Origin: Liopterus haemorrhoidalis
Taxonomy: Eukaryota; Arthropoda; Insecta; Coleoptera; Dytiscidae
Reading direction: 5' to 3'
Length of the DNA stretch: 64,000 nt
Assembly: GCA_963971575.1 (NCBI GenBank)
Contig: OZ020624.1
Coordinates: 29,276,356 to 29,340,355, forward strand
The position numbers and the translations under genes are program-made. Under the pieces are notes generated by a model. It worked only from the letters and a program-made list of their open reading frames with translations. It did not search any database and had not been told where the DNA came from. Positions 1-10,792 of the stretch are shown here, in pieces. Positions within the stretch are counted from its first letter, which is position 1; the number at the start of each line of letters is the position of its first letter.

Positions 1-490
1 AGAGCTCTTTTTTGGATTATGAAAATGCGGTTGATCGATGAGCTTACTCCCCAATGGACTATACCGTAAGACAAACGAGACTGGAAAGCGGCAAAATAAA
101 AAATACGTAAAGTCTCGAAAGAGACCGAAGTTTTGAGCCTGACAAAAGCGAAGATAGATTTCTTCAGGGAGATGGCTAAATTGCTGATGTGCTGGTGCCA
201 ACTGAGTTGACCGTCTATATATATTCCTAGGAATTTAATAGGATCACCGTACTCAAAGACTTCGTCGGTGTTGCGGTTTAGGGAAAAGATAATTTGCTGG
301 GTCTTGCTGGCATTAAGAGTTAATTTGTTTGTAGTAAACCAGGTTTTTACTTTCCCTAGGGCAGTTTCTGAAATGTCGAGTAACTCTTTTACTGATGTAT
401 TGCTTGTTAATATTGTGGTATCGTCCGCATAAAGTATTACATCCGCGGAGTTATCGAAAAAGATATTTGGAAGGTCGTTAATAAAAAACA
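1..490 (-). mobile_element. LINE reverse transcriptase fragment, open frame, runs off left edge
   Basis: Reading the minus strand down from about 490 gives one uninterrupted frame of about 160 codons that leaves the window at position 1. It carries RT blocks in the usual non-LTR order: FFINDLP (about 455-475), the catalytic YADDTT box (about 412-432), WFTTNKLTLNASKT (about 305-345), IKFLGIYID (about 210-240) and SYGIVHWG (about 45-70). In Jockey/CR1-like LINEs this ORF2 enzyme copies element RNA at a nicked target. No stop or frameshift is visible, so this is one of the least decayed coding pieces here. The upstream LGPLLF block is missing and a different RT abuts it near 495, so it is a fragment. 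A more decayed relative, including the C-terminal end, lies at 54060-54557. Confidence 0.85.
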
Positions 491-499
491 ACGTCAAAC

Positions 500-993
500 G
501 TCAAACGTGTACGTAGGGGTGCAGAAAGCTCTGCTCCTTTGAAACATAATCTGGGAGTGAGACAAGGTAGCCTCTTATCACCTTATCTATTCAACTTGTA
601 TATGGACGACTTAAGTTTGCAGTTGAATAAGCCGAAAACGGGATATGTGATGGGTTCCTGTGTTATCAACCACATATGCTATGCTGATGACATGGTACTA
701 CTCTCACCCTCTTTGGCCGGCTTGAGGGAACTAGTGAAGATTTGTGAGTGCTTCACCACAGAGCACGGACTGATAAATAATGTCAAAAATACTGAGTATA
801 TTGTTTTCCAACCCAAGTGCAAGAAGTACAGCGTACCGAATCTTAAGTTGTGTGGTCAGATCGTACCGCGTGTGTCGTCTGTGACATACCTCGGTCACAT
901 ATTGTGCGACGATCTTTCGGACAATGCAGACATTAGTAGGCAGTGTCGAATGTTGTGCCCGCGCCAATATGCTGAATAGACGATTTGCAAGAT
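500..993 (+). pseudogene. LINE reverse transcriptase fragment, second family
   Basis: An open frame from about 500 to 979 encodes an RT palm: LGVRQGSLLSPYLFNLYMDDL, then NHICYADDMVLLSPS with catalytic YADD at about 680-691, then YLGHILCDDLSDNADISRQCR. The GVRQG/YMDDL/YADDMVLLSPS pattern differs clearly from the GVPQGS/YADDTT type on either side, so this is a separate LINE lineage. A one-base shift near 950-965 restores the continuation MLNRRFARCS up to about 993, after which similarity stops. The 5' part of the RT and all other domains are absent. It is a dead fragment that neither begins nor ends at a natural element boundary. Confidence 0.8.
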
Positions 994-1029
994 GCAGTTA
1001 GTGTCTAAACTCAGGAAAATCTCAATATA

Positions 1030-1401
1030 GAAGCGTCCACTGTGGAGTACCTCAAGTATCTGTACTAGGCCTAATACTTTTCTTATTTACATAAATGATA
1101 TTTCAGCAAACAAAAGTGCAAATGCGGTACTTATGCTGACACTACCTTGCTAGATAGATCTGAATGCCTCGAAACTCAATTGAGAAATAGCACGAACATA
1201 GCCGTCAATGTAAATAAATGGTTCCTGGCCAAACTTCTAATAACTTCTAAGAAACATAACTTTGAGAATGACTCTGATATTCATTTCTTGGGGGTACGTA
1301 TTGATACACTCTTAAAATGTAATCGACACACACACAACCTGTCCAACAAGTTGTGCAAAACTATATTTCTACACAAAAGCCTGACATTCTGTAACACTTG
1401 A
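1030..1401 (+). pseudogene. LINE reverse transcriptase fragment, third family
   Basis: The segment reads CGVPQVSVLGLILFLF, then in the next frame YINDISANKSANAVL, then a YAD-TTLL box that has lost one Asp codon, followed by the open stretch LDRSECLETQLRNS to KLCKTIFLHKSLTF, with FLGVRIDTLLKCNRH as the usual FLG block. This is the GVPQGS/YADDTT class of non-LTR RT. At least two frameshifts and the damaged catalytic box show it is inactive. It follows the second-family fragment almost directly, so positions 1-1401 are three unrelated RT fragments in series. Confidence 0.75.
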
Positions 1402-2077
1402 AATTTTGACACTCTCTTTTACATTCCCATACATCATATGCTTTTTTAGACAAATGTGAAACAAAAAAAAAAAAAAAATTTTTTTGTCTGTTTTCCCTGA
1501 GAATATATACTGGGAATGCGCCGCAAATATTAAATAAGTATTTAATATTATTTTAATTTTAATTACCTAAAGATGCTTTTAGAGTTCTCCAAATAAGTTT
1601 GAAACTTGTTAATTCGAACCTGTCATTGTCAATATTTTACATTTCCATAGTTTTAGTAATTTCTAAACGAATTTGCTTTGTAGCATAAATTTGGCTTGTG
1701 CAAATACCGAAGTTATAATGCAATTATATAAAATGTTAACATGATACAAATATTACGTCCGAATATTTTAAAAGTGTATTTTAGAATCCTTATAAATGTA
1801 CTGATAGAGTTTATTTAATTTAAAATTGGATTAACAAGATTTTTAATGGCTTCTTCAAGTTTCCGTATTAAAAACGGTAAAAGGCTTTGAGGAATATATT
1901 TAAAATATTTCATTGTACTGTTTAACAGATCCTATTCTTGTATAAGGCCCGGTAAAAAAAATTAATAGGTTCTAATTTGTTACACTCGCTGACAAAAAAA
2001 ATCTTTAAAAGCTGATAAGAAAAAATTTCACCAATTTAATATGGAACTATAAGTATCGAAAGGTAATAGAATGTTTA
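1402..2077. other. AT-rich spacer, nothing recognised
   Basis: Long A and T runs (for example near 1462-1485) and no open frame or repeat that I can name. It separates the RT cluster from the inverted-repeat element at 2078. Confidence 0.5.
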
Positions 2078-2276
2078 TACCATGAGTGAAAAAAGAAGTT
2101 ACATAAGGGTTGGCTATAAAAAATACTAGTTATGTCAACATCAAGATTTAGAATTGATTAACTGTCATCACTGTTGCTGTTGTAATAAGTTTATATTATT
2201 ATATAACGCTTGCAGTAGACATTATTTTATTTTTCCACAGCCAACATTTATGTAATTTCTTTTTGAACTCATGGTA
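2078..2276. repeat. MITE with TA target duplication (Tc1/mariner type)
   Basis: The left end TACCATGAGT (2078) and right end ACTCATGGTA (ending 2276) are inverted copies. The similarity continues inward for roughly 40 bp with a few mismatches (gaagttacataa on the left, ttatgtaatttc on the right). TA dinucleotides flank both ends (2076-2077 and 2277-2278), as expected for Tc1/mariner targets. The 199-bp body has no coding potential, so it is a non-autonomous element. Confidence 0.7.
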
Positions 2277-2780
2277 TAACAAGTCTGCATAAACAAATAT
2301 TACTTGTTGCTAACCAAACAAGTTGTAACAATGAATAATACTCGCTTGAACAAAAACTATATGACATTTCAATATAAGTAAAGATATTTTAATTTAAATA
2401 AATCATTAATTAAATAAATTTATGGGCAATAGTTACCCATCTCAGGGATTTCTAAACTATTGTACGTGTTTTTTGATCAATAAATTTAAAATGCAACTCG
2501 AAGGAGTTGCATGATCTGCGTCATTACATGAAGATGGCTACAGTATTGAATATTGTGTTTTGAATGTAGCTAAAAATACACTGATTATGCAATGTGTCAT
2601 TAGTGAATTTGTCTCTACGCAAAGAAATCTGTTCAAAATTAGTTCAAGATGACCGATTTCTTACCCTAGCTGTTCTAATAAACTCTCTTTTTAACTTTTC
2701 ACACCTGAGAGTTGCTCCCTTTTTAAATTATATCTTTAAAAAGAACTCAATATGTTAAATTTAATAATATATTTTGTTTA
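2277..2780. other. AT-rich spacer with one perfect hairpin
   Basis: The only structure seen is a perfect 9-bp inverted repeat, ATGCAACTC (2491-2499) and GAGTTGCAT (2504-2512), around a GAAG tetraloop. No gene is visible. Confidence 0.5.
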
Positions 2781-3056
2781 TTTTGTATGGAGTTCCACAT
2801 GGATCAATTTAAGGACCTCTCTTCTTTAGTGATCTATATACATTAGTGATCTACTTTCATCAACGCTGGAAATTAAGAATAATTGCACGCATTTTGGTCC
2901 CTCGTTGCGTACAATTTTACAACAAGCGTTTGATCGGCAAGAGTGGCGTTCAAAATTCCAAAAAGCGGACCCCGCACCAGAAGGAAAACGCAAAGAAGTA
3001 GAAGATTTCGTACAGGGCGTTTACGTTTCGTTGACCTTAATATTATGACCCTGCTT
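2781..3056 (+). pseudogene. Very decayed RT motif and unassigned coding-like stretch
   Basis: At 2786-2830 the plus strand reads YGVPHGSI*GPLFF, which resembles the GVPQGSILGPLLF block of LINE RTs with one stop. From about 2880 an open plus-strand stretch reads HFGPSLRTILQQAF and then EWRSKFQKADPAPEGKR, ending at a TGA near 3048. Its composition is protein-like but I cannot place it in a family. The two parts may or may not come from one element. Confidence 0.35.
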
Positions 3057-3085
3057 TCTATATACATTTTTCAAATTCTAATATA

Positions 3086-3600
3086 CAGTGGGTGGCCAAA
3101 TTATTAGGGACAGCACACCCCTCCTGTAATTTTCAAGTTTAAATGCATTTTGTGAGAAAATAAATTGTTTTTAAATCATTTTTTTATTCTATATTCTTGT
3201 TGCTGGTATCAATATTATTTTAAAAAGTGGGAGATCGCCAATGAAATCATCACCACCAAGCGGCAATTTATAGAAACCCTTATCAAAGAGTGGCATCACA
3301 ACCCCAATCTCCGACACAACGCAAAAGTCTGTATAGAAAGCATGCCCAAACGCTTGGAAGCCGCAATCGCAGCAAAGGCTGGCATTACAAAATATTAAGA
3401 TTTTACTTAATTTGTTAAATTAACACTTTTTATACAAAAATAAATGATTATGAATAAGCAATTATGTCGTTTTACATTTTAAATAAAGCACTCTAATGAA
3501 TAAAAATAAATACGAGACCCAAAGCCACTTATTGCCTCATTAAATTCATTTGAAAATTACAGAAAATCTGCACTGTCCCTAATAATTTGGCCACCCACTG
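3086..3600 (+). mobile_element. Tc1-like transposon, internally deleted, complete ends
   Basis: A perfect 28-bp TIR, beginning CAGTGGGTGGCC at 3086-3113, is mirrored at 3573-3600, and both ends are flanked by TA (3084-3085, 3601-3602). Of the transposase only the extreme C-terminus survives (about 3255-3398): LIKEWHHNPNLRHN, then SMPKRLEAAIAAK and GITKY, typical of the Tc1 family end. The catalytic DDE domain and N-terminal HTH are gone, leaving 515 bp. The identical TIRs suggest a fairly recent, non-autonomous insertion. Confidence 0.85.
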
Positions 3601-4632
3601 TATGTACACAAAAAAAATCGGATCTTTCTACAAATGAAGTAACTCATTTACAACATTAGAAATAAAGGTAACACCTACCCAAAATTTTTACGTCTGAATA
3701 GATCTAAAACCAGTGGAAATTACTATGGTATTAAATTTCATAATATATTAACCTCTACATTTAATTCTGTGTTAATAAAGTGTTTTTATTATTATTGTTA
3801 GTATTATTATAATTCTGGTCAGCTTTGGGCATTCTCGATTTTTCTTATGTTCTTATTCAACTTTAATCTTTTATTTGATTTTCCGCATTTTCCTGTGTCG
3901 ACTAGTTTTGTAATATTCTCTACAAATACCGTTTGTTAATGATTAATTATAATTCTGTATAGTATGAAGCTGGTGTTTCTGTTTACTTATCAAGCGAAAT
4001 CATACTAAAATTTTACAGCTGAGTTCATCATAAAATATGAAACGCTTGCGCATTAGTTAAGTAGTTTTATGCCCTGCAGATAATTAAGACTGCAGCTCTA
4101 TTTACAATTTATATTTTACACTTGAGTTAATATTTTAGCTTTATTAAATTTATAAAAATTCTATTGATAAAAATTCTAATTGAATATTTCAAATGTGACA
4201 AAAAAATGTTTGAGATACTGAAAGAATTGTGTTGAAAGAATAATGACGAAAGACAAGATAAAAAGAAAAGAAAAATAAATCAGAAATACGTTCCTAGTTT
4301 AAAACACAAAAAGACATCAAGCAAAAGAAAATAATTCAAATTTACAAACTTAATAAGCACGCAAAAAGGGGAGAAATGACAATTATGTTTCGCCCTCTGT
4401 AAATATTGAAATTTTTATTCTGTATCTAAATGTTATTAAATTTTTTCTGAGCTAAATTAATTTAAAACAACTATTCGGATTATTTTTTAATATAATCTTG
4501 TTTATACAGAAAAATTCAAAAGGTTAAAGCTTGTATTATCCCTCTCTTTTACTCTCTCTCCCTCTACTTAGGTACCGTCGACCTTTTAGCTTCGTTTACA
4601 CAAATCCATCTGTGAGATTTCCATGTCTTATA
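3601..4632. other. AT-rich spacer
   Basis: No gene recognised. At 3690-3800 the plus strand faintly resembles a LINE RT C-terminus (NYYGIKFHNIL followed by an ATT-rich tail), too weak to call. The remainder is low-complexity A/T sequence. Confidence 0.4.
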
Positions 4633-4895
4633 CATCCTCCTACAGCATCGGTTCCCAACATGTGCTCCGCGGAATCCTAAATGCTGTGAACATCTCAGGG
4701 GTTCCGCAGCCGTTCCAGGAAATAAAATAAATAAAAATTGAATAAAATGAAAAGAAAAAGAAAATAAAAAATCCCTCCTCTACCGTTAACATCTAACACC
4801 ATTAATTTGTAAGACATAGGGTAGGTCAAAGGAGCTCCGCCATAGTAATTGATTCTAGAAAGGGCTCCGCAAGTCAAAAAGGTTGGGAACCACTG
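4633..4895. repeat. hAT-like MITE (GGTTCCCAACC ends)
   Basis: The left end reads CAGCATCGGTTCCCAAC and the right end, inverted, CAGTGGTTCCCAACC followed by CTTTTTGACTTGCGGAGCC. This CAGnGGTTCnCAACC start with a following GCGGA block is the common hAT-superfamily end. The flanking octamers tcctccta and ttatacta agree at 5 of 8 positions, consistent with a decayed 8-bp target duplication. There is no transposase. Another end of this general type starts near 63534. Confidence 0.55.
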
Positions 4896-4977
4896 TTATA
4901 CTATACTGAATGTGTTGCGAATATCATACAGGTTAATATTTGGTCGGCAAGCCAATGTTAACAAGTTAGCACTTTTC

Positions 4978-5034
4978 GTGCTAAGTCTAGCGATTTTGCG
5001 CTACGTCTAACGCTTTGTGCTACGCCTAGCGCAA
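4978..5034. repeat. Short tandem repeat, three imperfect 19-20 bp units
   Basis: GTGCTAAGTCTAGCGATTT, then TGCGCTACGTCTAACGCTTT, then GTGCTACGCCTAGCGCAATT: three diverged units built on a GCTAnGnCTAGCG core. No coding role is visible. Confidence 0.5.
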
Positions 5035-5179
5035 TTCTACTAAACAAGCGCTATTTCAATTCTAGCAGTGCGTATTAATATAATTTATCGTTTAGCTAGA
5101 TTGCAAGCATCAAAACTACCTCGAAGGTGCCTAAAAACATTCGGCGAATACTTATGAGTTCCTAACAAAAACCGACACA

Positions 5180-5762
5180 AAATACAGCAGGGCGATTACT
5201 TTGCTAGCCGAGTGGTTCGAACCAGTCCAAACTAAAAATGTTACATGGCCTATTATCTTACACAGCAGGTCTACGGAGACAGTGTTTTGTCAAGGATCTA
5301 GGTTTTTTGATGGTTTAAGACATTTTCAGAATGAAGAGAGTTGTTTGAAGATGAATCACACAGCGGAAGGCTTTCGTCCTCAAGATCCGATGAAAATGTC
5401 AACAGAATCCTGGATCTTGTGAGATCAGATCGTCGGTTGACAGTCAGAATGATCGGGGAAGAATTTGAGTCACACTACCGTTCATCAGATTTTGACCAAT
5501 AAATTGGGAATTAGCAAAATCCTTGTCACACAGCAATGTCAATAAAAGTTTTTGGCCAGTAAAAATATTCTTGTGGCTCCTCAGCCTCCTTATTTACCTG
5601 ACTTGAGTCCTTGTGACTTTTTCCTCTTCCCAAGATTGAAAAATCACCTCAAGAAACGTTATTTTGGGACACTCGAAAACATTCAAAAGTCCGTAAGCGA
5701 GCAGCTGAAAGCTATTCCAGTATCCGAGTTCCAGCACTGCTATGAGGATTGGAAGAACGGTC
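5180..5762 (+). pseudogene. Mariner transposase relic with catalytic core deleted (copy 1)
   Basis: The N-terminal part can be read across stops and frameshifts as VYGDSVLSRI, FEDESHSGRLSSSRSDENV and ILDLVRSDRRLTVRMIGEE, then HTTVHQILTNKLG (to about 5505), i.e. the paired-type HTH region of mariner. The sequence then jumps to the C-terminal part: ASKNILVAPQPPYLPDLSPCDFFLFPRLK (third catalytic Asp in PDLSP), then FQHCYEDWKN. The central portion, with the first two catalytic aspartates, is missing. Similarity ends abruptly at about 5762, where an RTE fragment starts. The same internal deletion occurs at 32940-33385. Confidence 0.8.
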
Positions 5763-6395
5763 TCGTTGGCCTTCGTTGGCTACGTTTATCTACCCATGGA
5801 CTCCACACGAGAATCCGTTTGGTCCATCTGCTGTCTATTGTTCTATTTAGATGGCCCATTTCCATTTCATTCCAGCTACTTTTACAAGGGTGTTAGTTTC
5901 GTCTGTTGAATTTCAATATTTGGTATTTTTATTCCTCATTGTTATACTAAGCATAGCTCGTTTCATACCCTCTAGGATACTTGCAGTTTTTAGCAGAAGA
6001 TTTAGTCAATGTTACCGATTCTGCCCCTAGATTGAGACGGCCATAACATATAGTTTGAAAGCTTCATTTTTAGGGCATATTAGGAAATCATTTTTTAATA
6101 ATTGGTAGTTTAGCAAATGCTGTCCATTCTTGTGATAATCTCCTGAAAATTTCGTACGTTTCATTGTCTCTGTCAATTAGTATTTATTGCCCAAGATACT
6201 TGTAAGCATCAAACTACTCAATATTGGCATCGTCGATTTTCAGCCCCTCGCTCAATACAAGGTTTGTTATGATTTTGGTTTTTTGTTTCTTTCTCTTGAC
6301 TTATAAATTTTTAGCTGACTCATTCAGTGCCTGCAGCATTTGGAATGCATCCTGAACGCAGTATTACACAGAACAATACCATCAGCGAACCCAAC
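5763..6395 (-). pseudogene. RTE-type LINE, 3' part of reverse transcriptase ORF, decayed
   Basis: Minus strand, from 6395 downward: GFADGIVLCNT (decayed FADDIVL catalytic box), LQALNESAKN, KTKIITNLVLSEGLKIDDANIE, YKYLGQ (6187-6207), then RLSQEWTAFAKL, NLGAESVTLTK, WNEMEMGHLNRT and SRWTKRILVWSPWVDKRSQRRPT. These blocks in this order match the C-terminal half of RTE-class endonuclease/RT proteins. Stops and frameshifts are frequent and the second catalytic Asp is replaced, so it is dead. Its 3' end abuts the truncated mariner at about 5763. Confidence 0.75.
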
Positions 6396-7444
6396 TTAAG
6401 ATACATTTATTAATTACACGCTTATGGAACATTAAAGACAAGACTACGTAGATGATCTGATTTCACTTTCAAGCATGTGGTACTGTTGTTTATCACTTTA
6501 CAGACTCGTGAACGAAGTATAACTAATTTCAGTTTCTCTGGCAACATGTTTCCATTGTCCTATGTTTAATCATTACTATTTTGTTGTCTTCTATCTAAAC
6601 TAAACATCTGTTTCTAAACCAAAATGTTTCTAAACAAAACTTTATTTAATTTATGTTAAAATTCTTGGGTTAACTTAAGTTTAATCGAATCATTTAGGAT
6701 TCGTGGTCCCTAAATTAATGTTCAACTTTATATTCAAACAACAGTATGACCTGAGACCTTGATTGGTCATTCTATAACCCAAATACATGCCCATCAAAAT
6801 CACGTAATAATATCTGACAGAGAGAGAGGTTGTGTTAGCCAAACGCCTAACCAAATCGTTAAACAATTCCAAACATAACAAATTTTCGTCACGTTTCAAC
6901 AGTTGACCATGTCAAACTTTGGAATAATCACTCGAAACTACGAACAAACAAAAGACATATTAAACATTTACAAGAGGGTAACAGATCAACTGTTACGAGG
7001 GATAAGTTATACATTTGGGAGACTGTAATTATAGGCACACAATAGAACTATTGTTAGAAAAAAATATATAGCATTTAGAGGGAACTATGGATCAAGGAAA
7101 CATTGTTGTCCGAATTATACGAGACATCTGAACAATTACACAGCCCTACAGATATTTTGGTGCCTGCGTGTTTTTAATTTTCTCTAGGTAATTTTTGGGC
7201 ACAGAATCCAAAATAGCCGTCAGATTTGGTCTATCAGATCTAGTTTTTGAGATACAATATATTGGCTTCTTTTACAATAAAATATCTTATTTCTTTACTT
7301 GTGTATTTTTCACGTTCTTACTGTTACTATTTGCCCCAACTGCAGATTATAAACACAAAACAGACAAAGCAAGGAATTTATTTCACAAAGTAGATAAATA
7401 TACATTCATCACTTATCACTTAAAAATGTTCTTTTGTACGACTT
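6396..7444. other. Spacer, nothing recognised
   Basis: No recognisable gene, tandem repeat or inverted repeat. Short open frames on both strands lack any family signature. Confidence 0.4.
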
Positions 7445-7800
7445 TCTAGCATGGAGTTTACCAGAACAGTCTTTCTGAAGACTCCAACAGTTGTAGACCA
7501 TCATGTGGCTATTTTATCTTCCTTGATATCTATCTTCCATAGTTTTATGTCCTGATGGAATCTTTCCCCCGGTTCTTCACTTAAATCACCTAGGTTTTCT
7601 GGTAAGTGGTCATAATACAACCGAGAATATTAAAGATGGAAAACATATTTTCCACTAATTCTCTGCCTTATGATTTCCAAGAAAATTTTGTACTACTTGA
7701 ATAAATGAACACCAAGAATTAGATTCAATCTCGTTCATTGATGCGGTTGGATTGGATTGTGGATCTTCAGTAGGTTGCCTTATCTGAGAACCATCTTAAA
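7445..7800 (-). pseudogene. Relic of the uncharacterised insect FHQDI protein family
   Basis: Minus strand reads GSQIRQPTEDPQSN, NEIESNSWCSFIQVV and QNFLGNHKAEN, then after a deletion HLPENLGDLSEEPGERFHQDIK. After a +1 shift it continues MEDRYQGR*NSHMM, NCWSLQKDCSGKLHARKSYKR. From memory of the family, the blocks NFLGN-K-A, HLDFFPENLG, GERFHQDI and MEKRYQGRW are the hallmark of a repeated protein of unknown function in hemipterans, chelicerates and cnidarians. This copy is broken by at least one stop, one frameshift and a deletion between the second and third blocks. No function can be inferred. Confidence 0.6.
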
Positions 7801-7936
7801 ATCGACACGAGTAAACTCCCATTTCTAGTCATCCGATTTTTACCAAAAGTTGATCAATTCGTGCCATTGATGTCAAAAGCTTAAATATGAATTTTCATAA
7901 ATCCTTTCAGCCGAATTTGCTCTGCACGTGTACACA

Positions 7937-8003
7937 AACCAACAGACAGACAGACAGGCAGACAAGCAGGCCGACAGACAGACAGACAGACCGACAGACA
8001 TCA
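7937..8003. repeat. Imperfect (CAGA)n/(GACA)n microsatellite
   Basis: About 65 bp of CAGACAGA repeats with interruptions (caggcagacaagcaggc). A shorter CAGACAGACAGACA run ends the complex repeat at about 23308-23322. Confidence 0.85.
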
Positions 8004-8049
8004 TGCTAAAAATAGTCAAAGCGTTTTGTAGGGACCTCAATTCGTGGAG

Positions 8050-8440
8050 CTCCATCGAAATCTCGAAATGTCAAAATCGGTATGATCATATATTCTTATC
8101 TCCTCTCACTTTACGCCTTGCAGCTTCTTTTATTTTTTGGTGCCAGGTTTTTCCTCTGTCTTCCAGGTCTAACTTTCTTCACTGTTCTGGCTTCAAAAAC
8201 TATTTTATCTTACTGGATCTAGTCTTTTGGATTACTATTTTGTTTTCACTCATTCTGTGTATATGTCCCAGCCATCTAAGCTGTCCTATTATATTCTTCA
8301 CTGGTTTTATGTCTTGTTTTCCTCTAAATACATTTCTTATTCTGTCCAATTTTTTTGACCTTCAATTTTGCTTAAGAATCTCATTTCAGAGCTTCTTATT
8401 TTGGACCAGTTTTCTGTATTTTTTGCTATTTACTAATCTA
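8050..8440 (-). pseudogene. RTE-type LINE, 3' end of RT ORF
   Basis: Minus strand gives ENWSKIRSSEMRFLSKIEG (about 8371-8425), LDRIRNVFRGKQDIKPVKNI and GQLRWLGHIHRMSENKIV (about 8245-8300), then a decayed tail RGKTWHQKIKEAARRK. The RWLGH(I/V)-RM block followed by a basic, glycine-rich tail is the usual end of RTE-class proteins. Stops occur in the tail. The long plus-strand open frame across it (7928-8467) is the antisense shadow of this relic. Confidence 0.65.
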
Positions 8441-9170
8441 TTTTGTTACATACTTATATTTATGTAAAGATTTTACCACGTATCGATCCCATTGTGGTAT
8501 CTGAGATTTCAACCATCGTCCTTCTGTTTTATAAGTAAGAATGTTAGCACAGAGCCACGTCTTGTAATATAAAAAGTTCTTAAAATTTTACTGGAAGGGT
8601 TAATAGTGTATTTTCTTTTTTTATATTCTTCAATTCTTTTTTCACATTCTAAAAATTCAAAATAAAGCAACAAACCCAAATAAGATCTGAATCTAAATTG
8701 AATATTTAAACAAAAAAAGCTAACTTATTATTATAGTTGTATCCTGAAACCATCATGAAAGTTCATGAATTGTTCAGGACAGTAAATCCACAGTGACAAT
8801 ACCGTACGTTGGTAAATATGAACTTGGGAGTCCAACAGACTTCGGTCTATATGTGTGACCAATAAACCCAAGAATAAAATGTCAAATAGGACGTAGCTGG
8901 TAGAATACAAATGTAAGATAGACTTCAAGATTTCAAACCGAGAGAAAATAAAAGAGATTGTACTAAGTGAAAGGGTCGATGTTTGAACTGATCAGGAGAA
9001 AAAAACAATGGAGTAAATGGATGGGAAGCTATTGGAAAATCTGAGTGAAATATTAAAAAAATATATAGGAAAAGACTAGACGCTGAAAGAATTTAGACAC
9101 GTTAAATTAGTTATTTATGCATGTGCTTTTTACAATATTTTTCTAAGACTAATTGAATGTAACCTATACC
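8441..9170. other. Spacer, nothing recognised
   Basis: No family signature seen on either strand; A-rich with scattered short frames. Confidence 0.4.
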
Positions 9171-9636
9171 TGGGTTTATGGAACATAGATCTATAGAAGA
9201 CGCGATTGCAGAACTTACAAAACATATATATATAACAGCCTAGACAACTCTACACCATGTTGTGCAGTTTTTTTTAGATCTAGCCAAAGCTTTTGACACC
9301 GTTCACCACCAAGTCTTACTGTCTAAACTAGAAACATACGGCATACGTGGTTTACCCCGCAAATTATTTAAAAGCTTTCTTGAAAATAGAGAACAGTTAA
9401 TAAAAATAGGTGACACTACCAGTAAATAAGAAAAGGTAACAAGTGGCGTGCCACAGGGGACAGTTATAGGGCTGACCCTATTTTTAAGTTACATAAATGA
9501 CCTCTTAAAATCATTAGAAATATCCGGGAAATTAATCGCTTACGCCGTTGACACTGTTCTACTCACTGAAGCGCGAACATGGGACGAAGTTTTTAATTCT
9601 CACCATACACACGTATTTTATACACTAAACAAGTGA
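9171..9636 (+). pseudogene. LINE RT fragment (GVPQG type) with mutated active site
   Basis: Reads GFMEHRSIEDAIAELTKH, then after a frameshift FLDLAKAFDTVHH, KLETYGIRGLPRKLFKSFLENREQ, a stop, VTSGVPQGTVIGLTLFLSYINDLL and LIAYAVDTVLL. LAKAFDTV and GVPQG are the finger and palm blocks of non-LTR RTs. The catalytic YADD is changed to YAVD, removing an essential Asp, and a TAA interrupts the frame near 9427. The fragment stops shortly after the active site. Confidence 0.8.
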
Positions 9637-9781
9637 AATATAGTATAGTTTTTTTAATAGAATTAGAAAAATGGACAATGTTTACAATATCCCCCTTCAA
9701 ACTCTATACAGATGGCAGCACATAACGACTACACTAAATAATTCAAGAATTGTCAGTGACTCTAAAACAATGGTTTCTAGA

Positions 9782-9897
9782 AGCGAGCTTAACCATCTTC
9801 TAGTTTAATGACAAAACACTATCTTAGGTTAGGTTAGTAAGTGTTTGGTTAGAAGAAGCCGAGCGAAGCGAGCTACCCATCTTCTAGTTTAATGACA
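9782..9897. repeat. 31-bp direct repeat with GC-rich AGCGAGC motif
   Basis: The segments at 9782-9813 and 9867-9897 share AGCGAGCT...CATCTTCTAGTTTAATGACA. Between them lies GGTTAGGTTAG (about 9825-9835). The AGCGAGCTACC motif of the second unit recurs at the right edge of the window (about 63985-63998). Confidence 0.6.
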
Positions 9898-10680
9898 TAA
9901 ATAAAAGTTCTGCACAATCCCACTTGTTTAGAATCTCTGTATATTAAACAAATGACATGTGTTTGACGTATGCGCAAGTGTGAAGTGGGATGTTGTAAAC
10001 ACTTACCAGAAAAATATTACCTCCGACCATCAAATAATAAATACATTATAGAAACTGTCTTAAAGAATGACAACATTCAGTTCCATTTCGTTTAGTGCTC
10101 TAAATGTTACTTATCATGAGCATTATCTTACTTTTTTTTGTGTTTATGAGCTCATTTTTGCAGTCATAAATTTTTGTTAACTAACCAAAGTCCATAATTT
10201 TTATCCGAATATATAAAAATGTAACCCTTTTATTAAATTCCTATATATAAATGTAGCGTTTTCGTCCTGAAATAACGTAACAAAACGTAGCAATTTACCA
10301 TACTTAAACTCTCATAAAATCTAATTAAAATCTACAGCTTAGCACGAACAACGATTTTCATAACAGACCAACTTATAATTTTCAAGGTATGACGCTGTGG
10401 AAAGATGCTTATTTCACCAAGTTGTGACCGAATACAGTGACCACAAAACTTTCACAAAACTATACATTACTACTCGAATTCCTAAAAATAAAATGAGAAC
10501 TAGATTCACATTACAGTCAACAATACGAGAATAGCAGCATTGATATGCGACGAGAACTGATGTTGATGCGTGGTATGGCCGTTGCCAACGCAGTGGCCGA
10601 GCTTTTTCACGCAGTTTTGACGTGTAAAAACTGTCTAAATTGTGAGGTAGCGGTTTCAAGTCTCCGTTGGTGATATTCGG
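9898..10680. other. Spacer, nothing recognised
   Basis: No gene or repeat identified. A minus-strand open frame at 10414-10659 has no family signature. Confidence 0.4.
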
Positions 10681-10792
10681 TCGAAATAATATGTTAAATA
10701 ACAGGAGAAGAATAAAACACTCGGTAGTTTCAAAGAATAAAACAAGTTTATTTGTTACGTATTTCGGCTTATGAGACCATCTTCAGAAATAC
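10681..10792. repeat. Left arm of a fold-back (inverted) repeat
   Basis: About 110 bp including AATAACAGGAGAAG, CGGTAGTTTCAAAGAATAAAAC and CCATCTTCAGAAATAC. It is repeated in inverse orientation at 11360-11463. If the element at 10793-11340 and one copy of its target ATAC are removed, the arms are separated by only 15 bp, i.e. a near-perfect palindrome. The left arm has about 9 extra bases (TTATGAGA region). The superfamily is unknown. Confidence 0.7.

Noticed and set aside
7928..8467. 179-codon plus-strand frame, hydrophobic and membrane-like
   Set aside because: It is the antisense of an RTE-type RT relic preceded by a (CAGA)n microsatellite.
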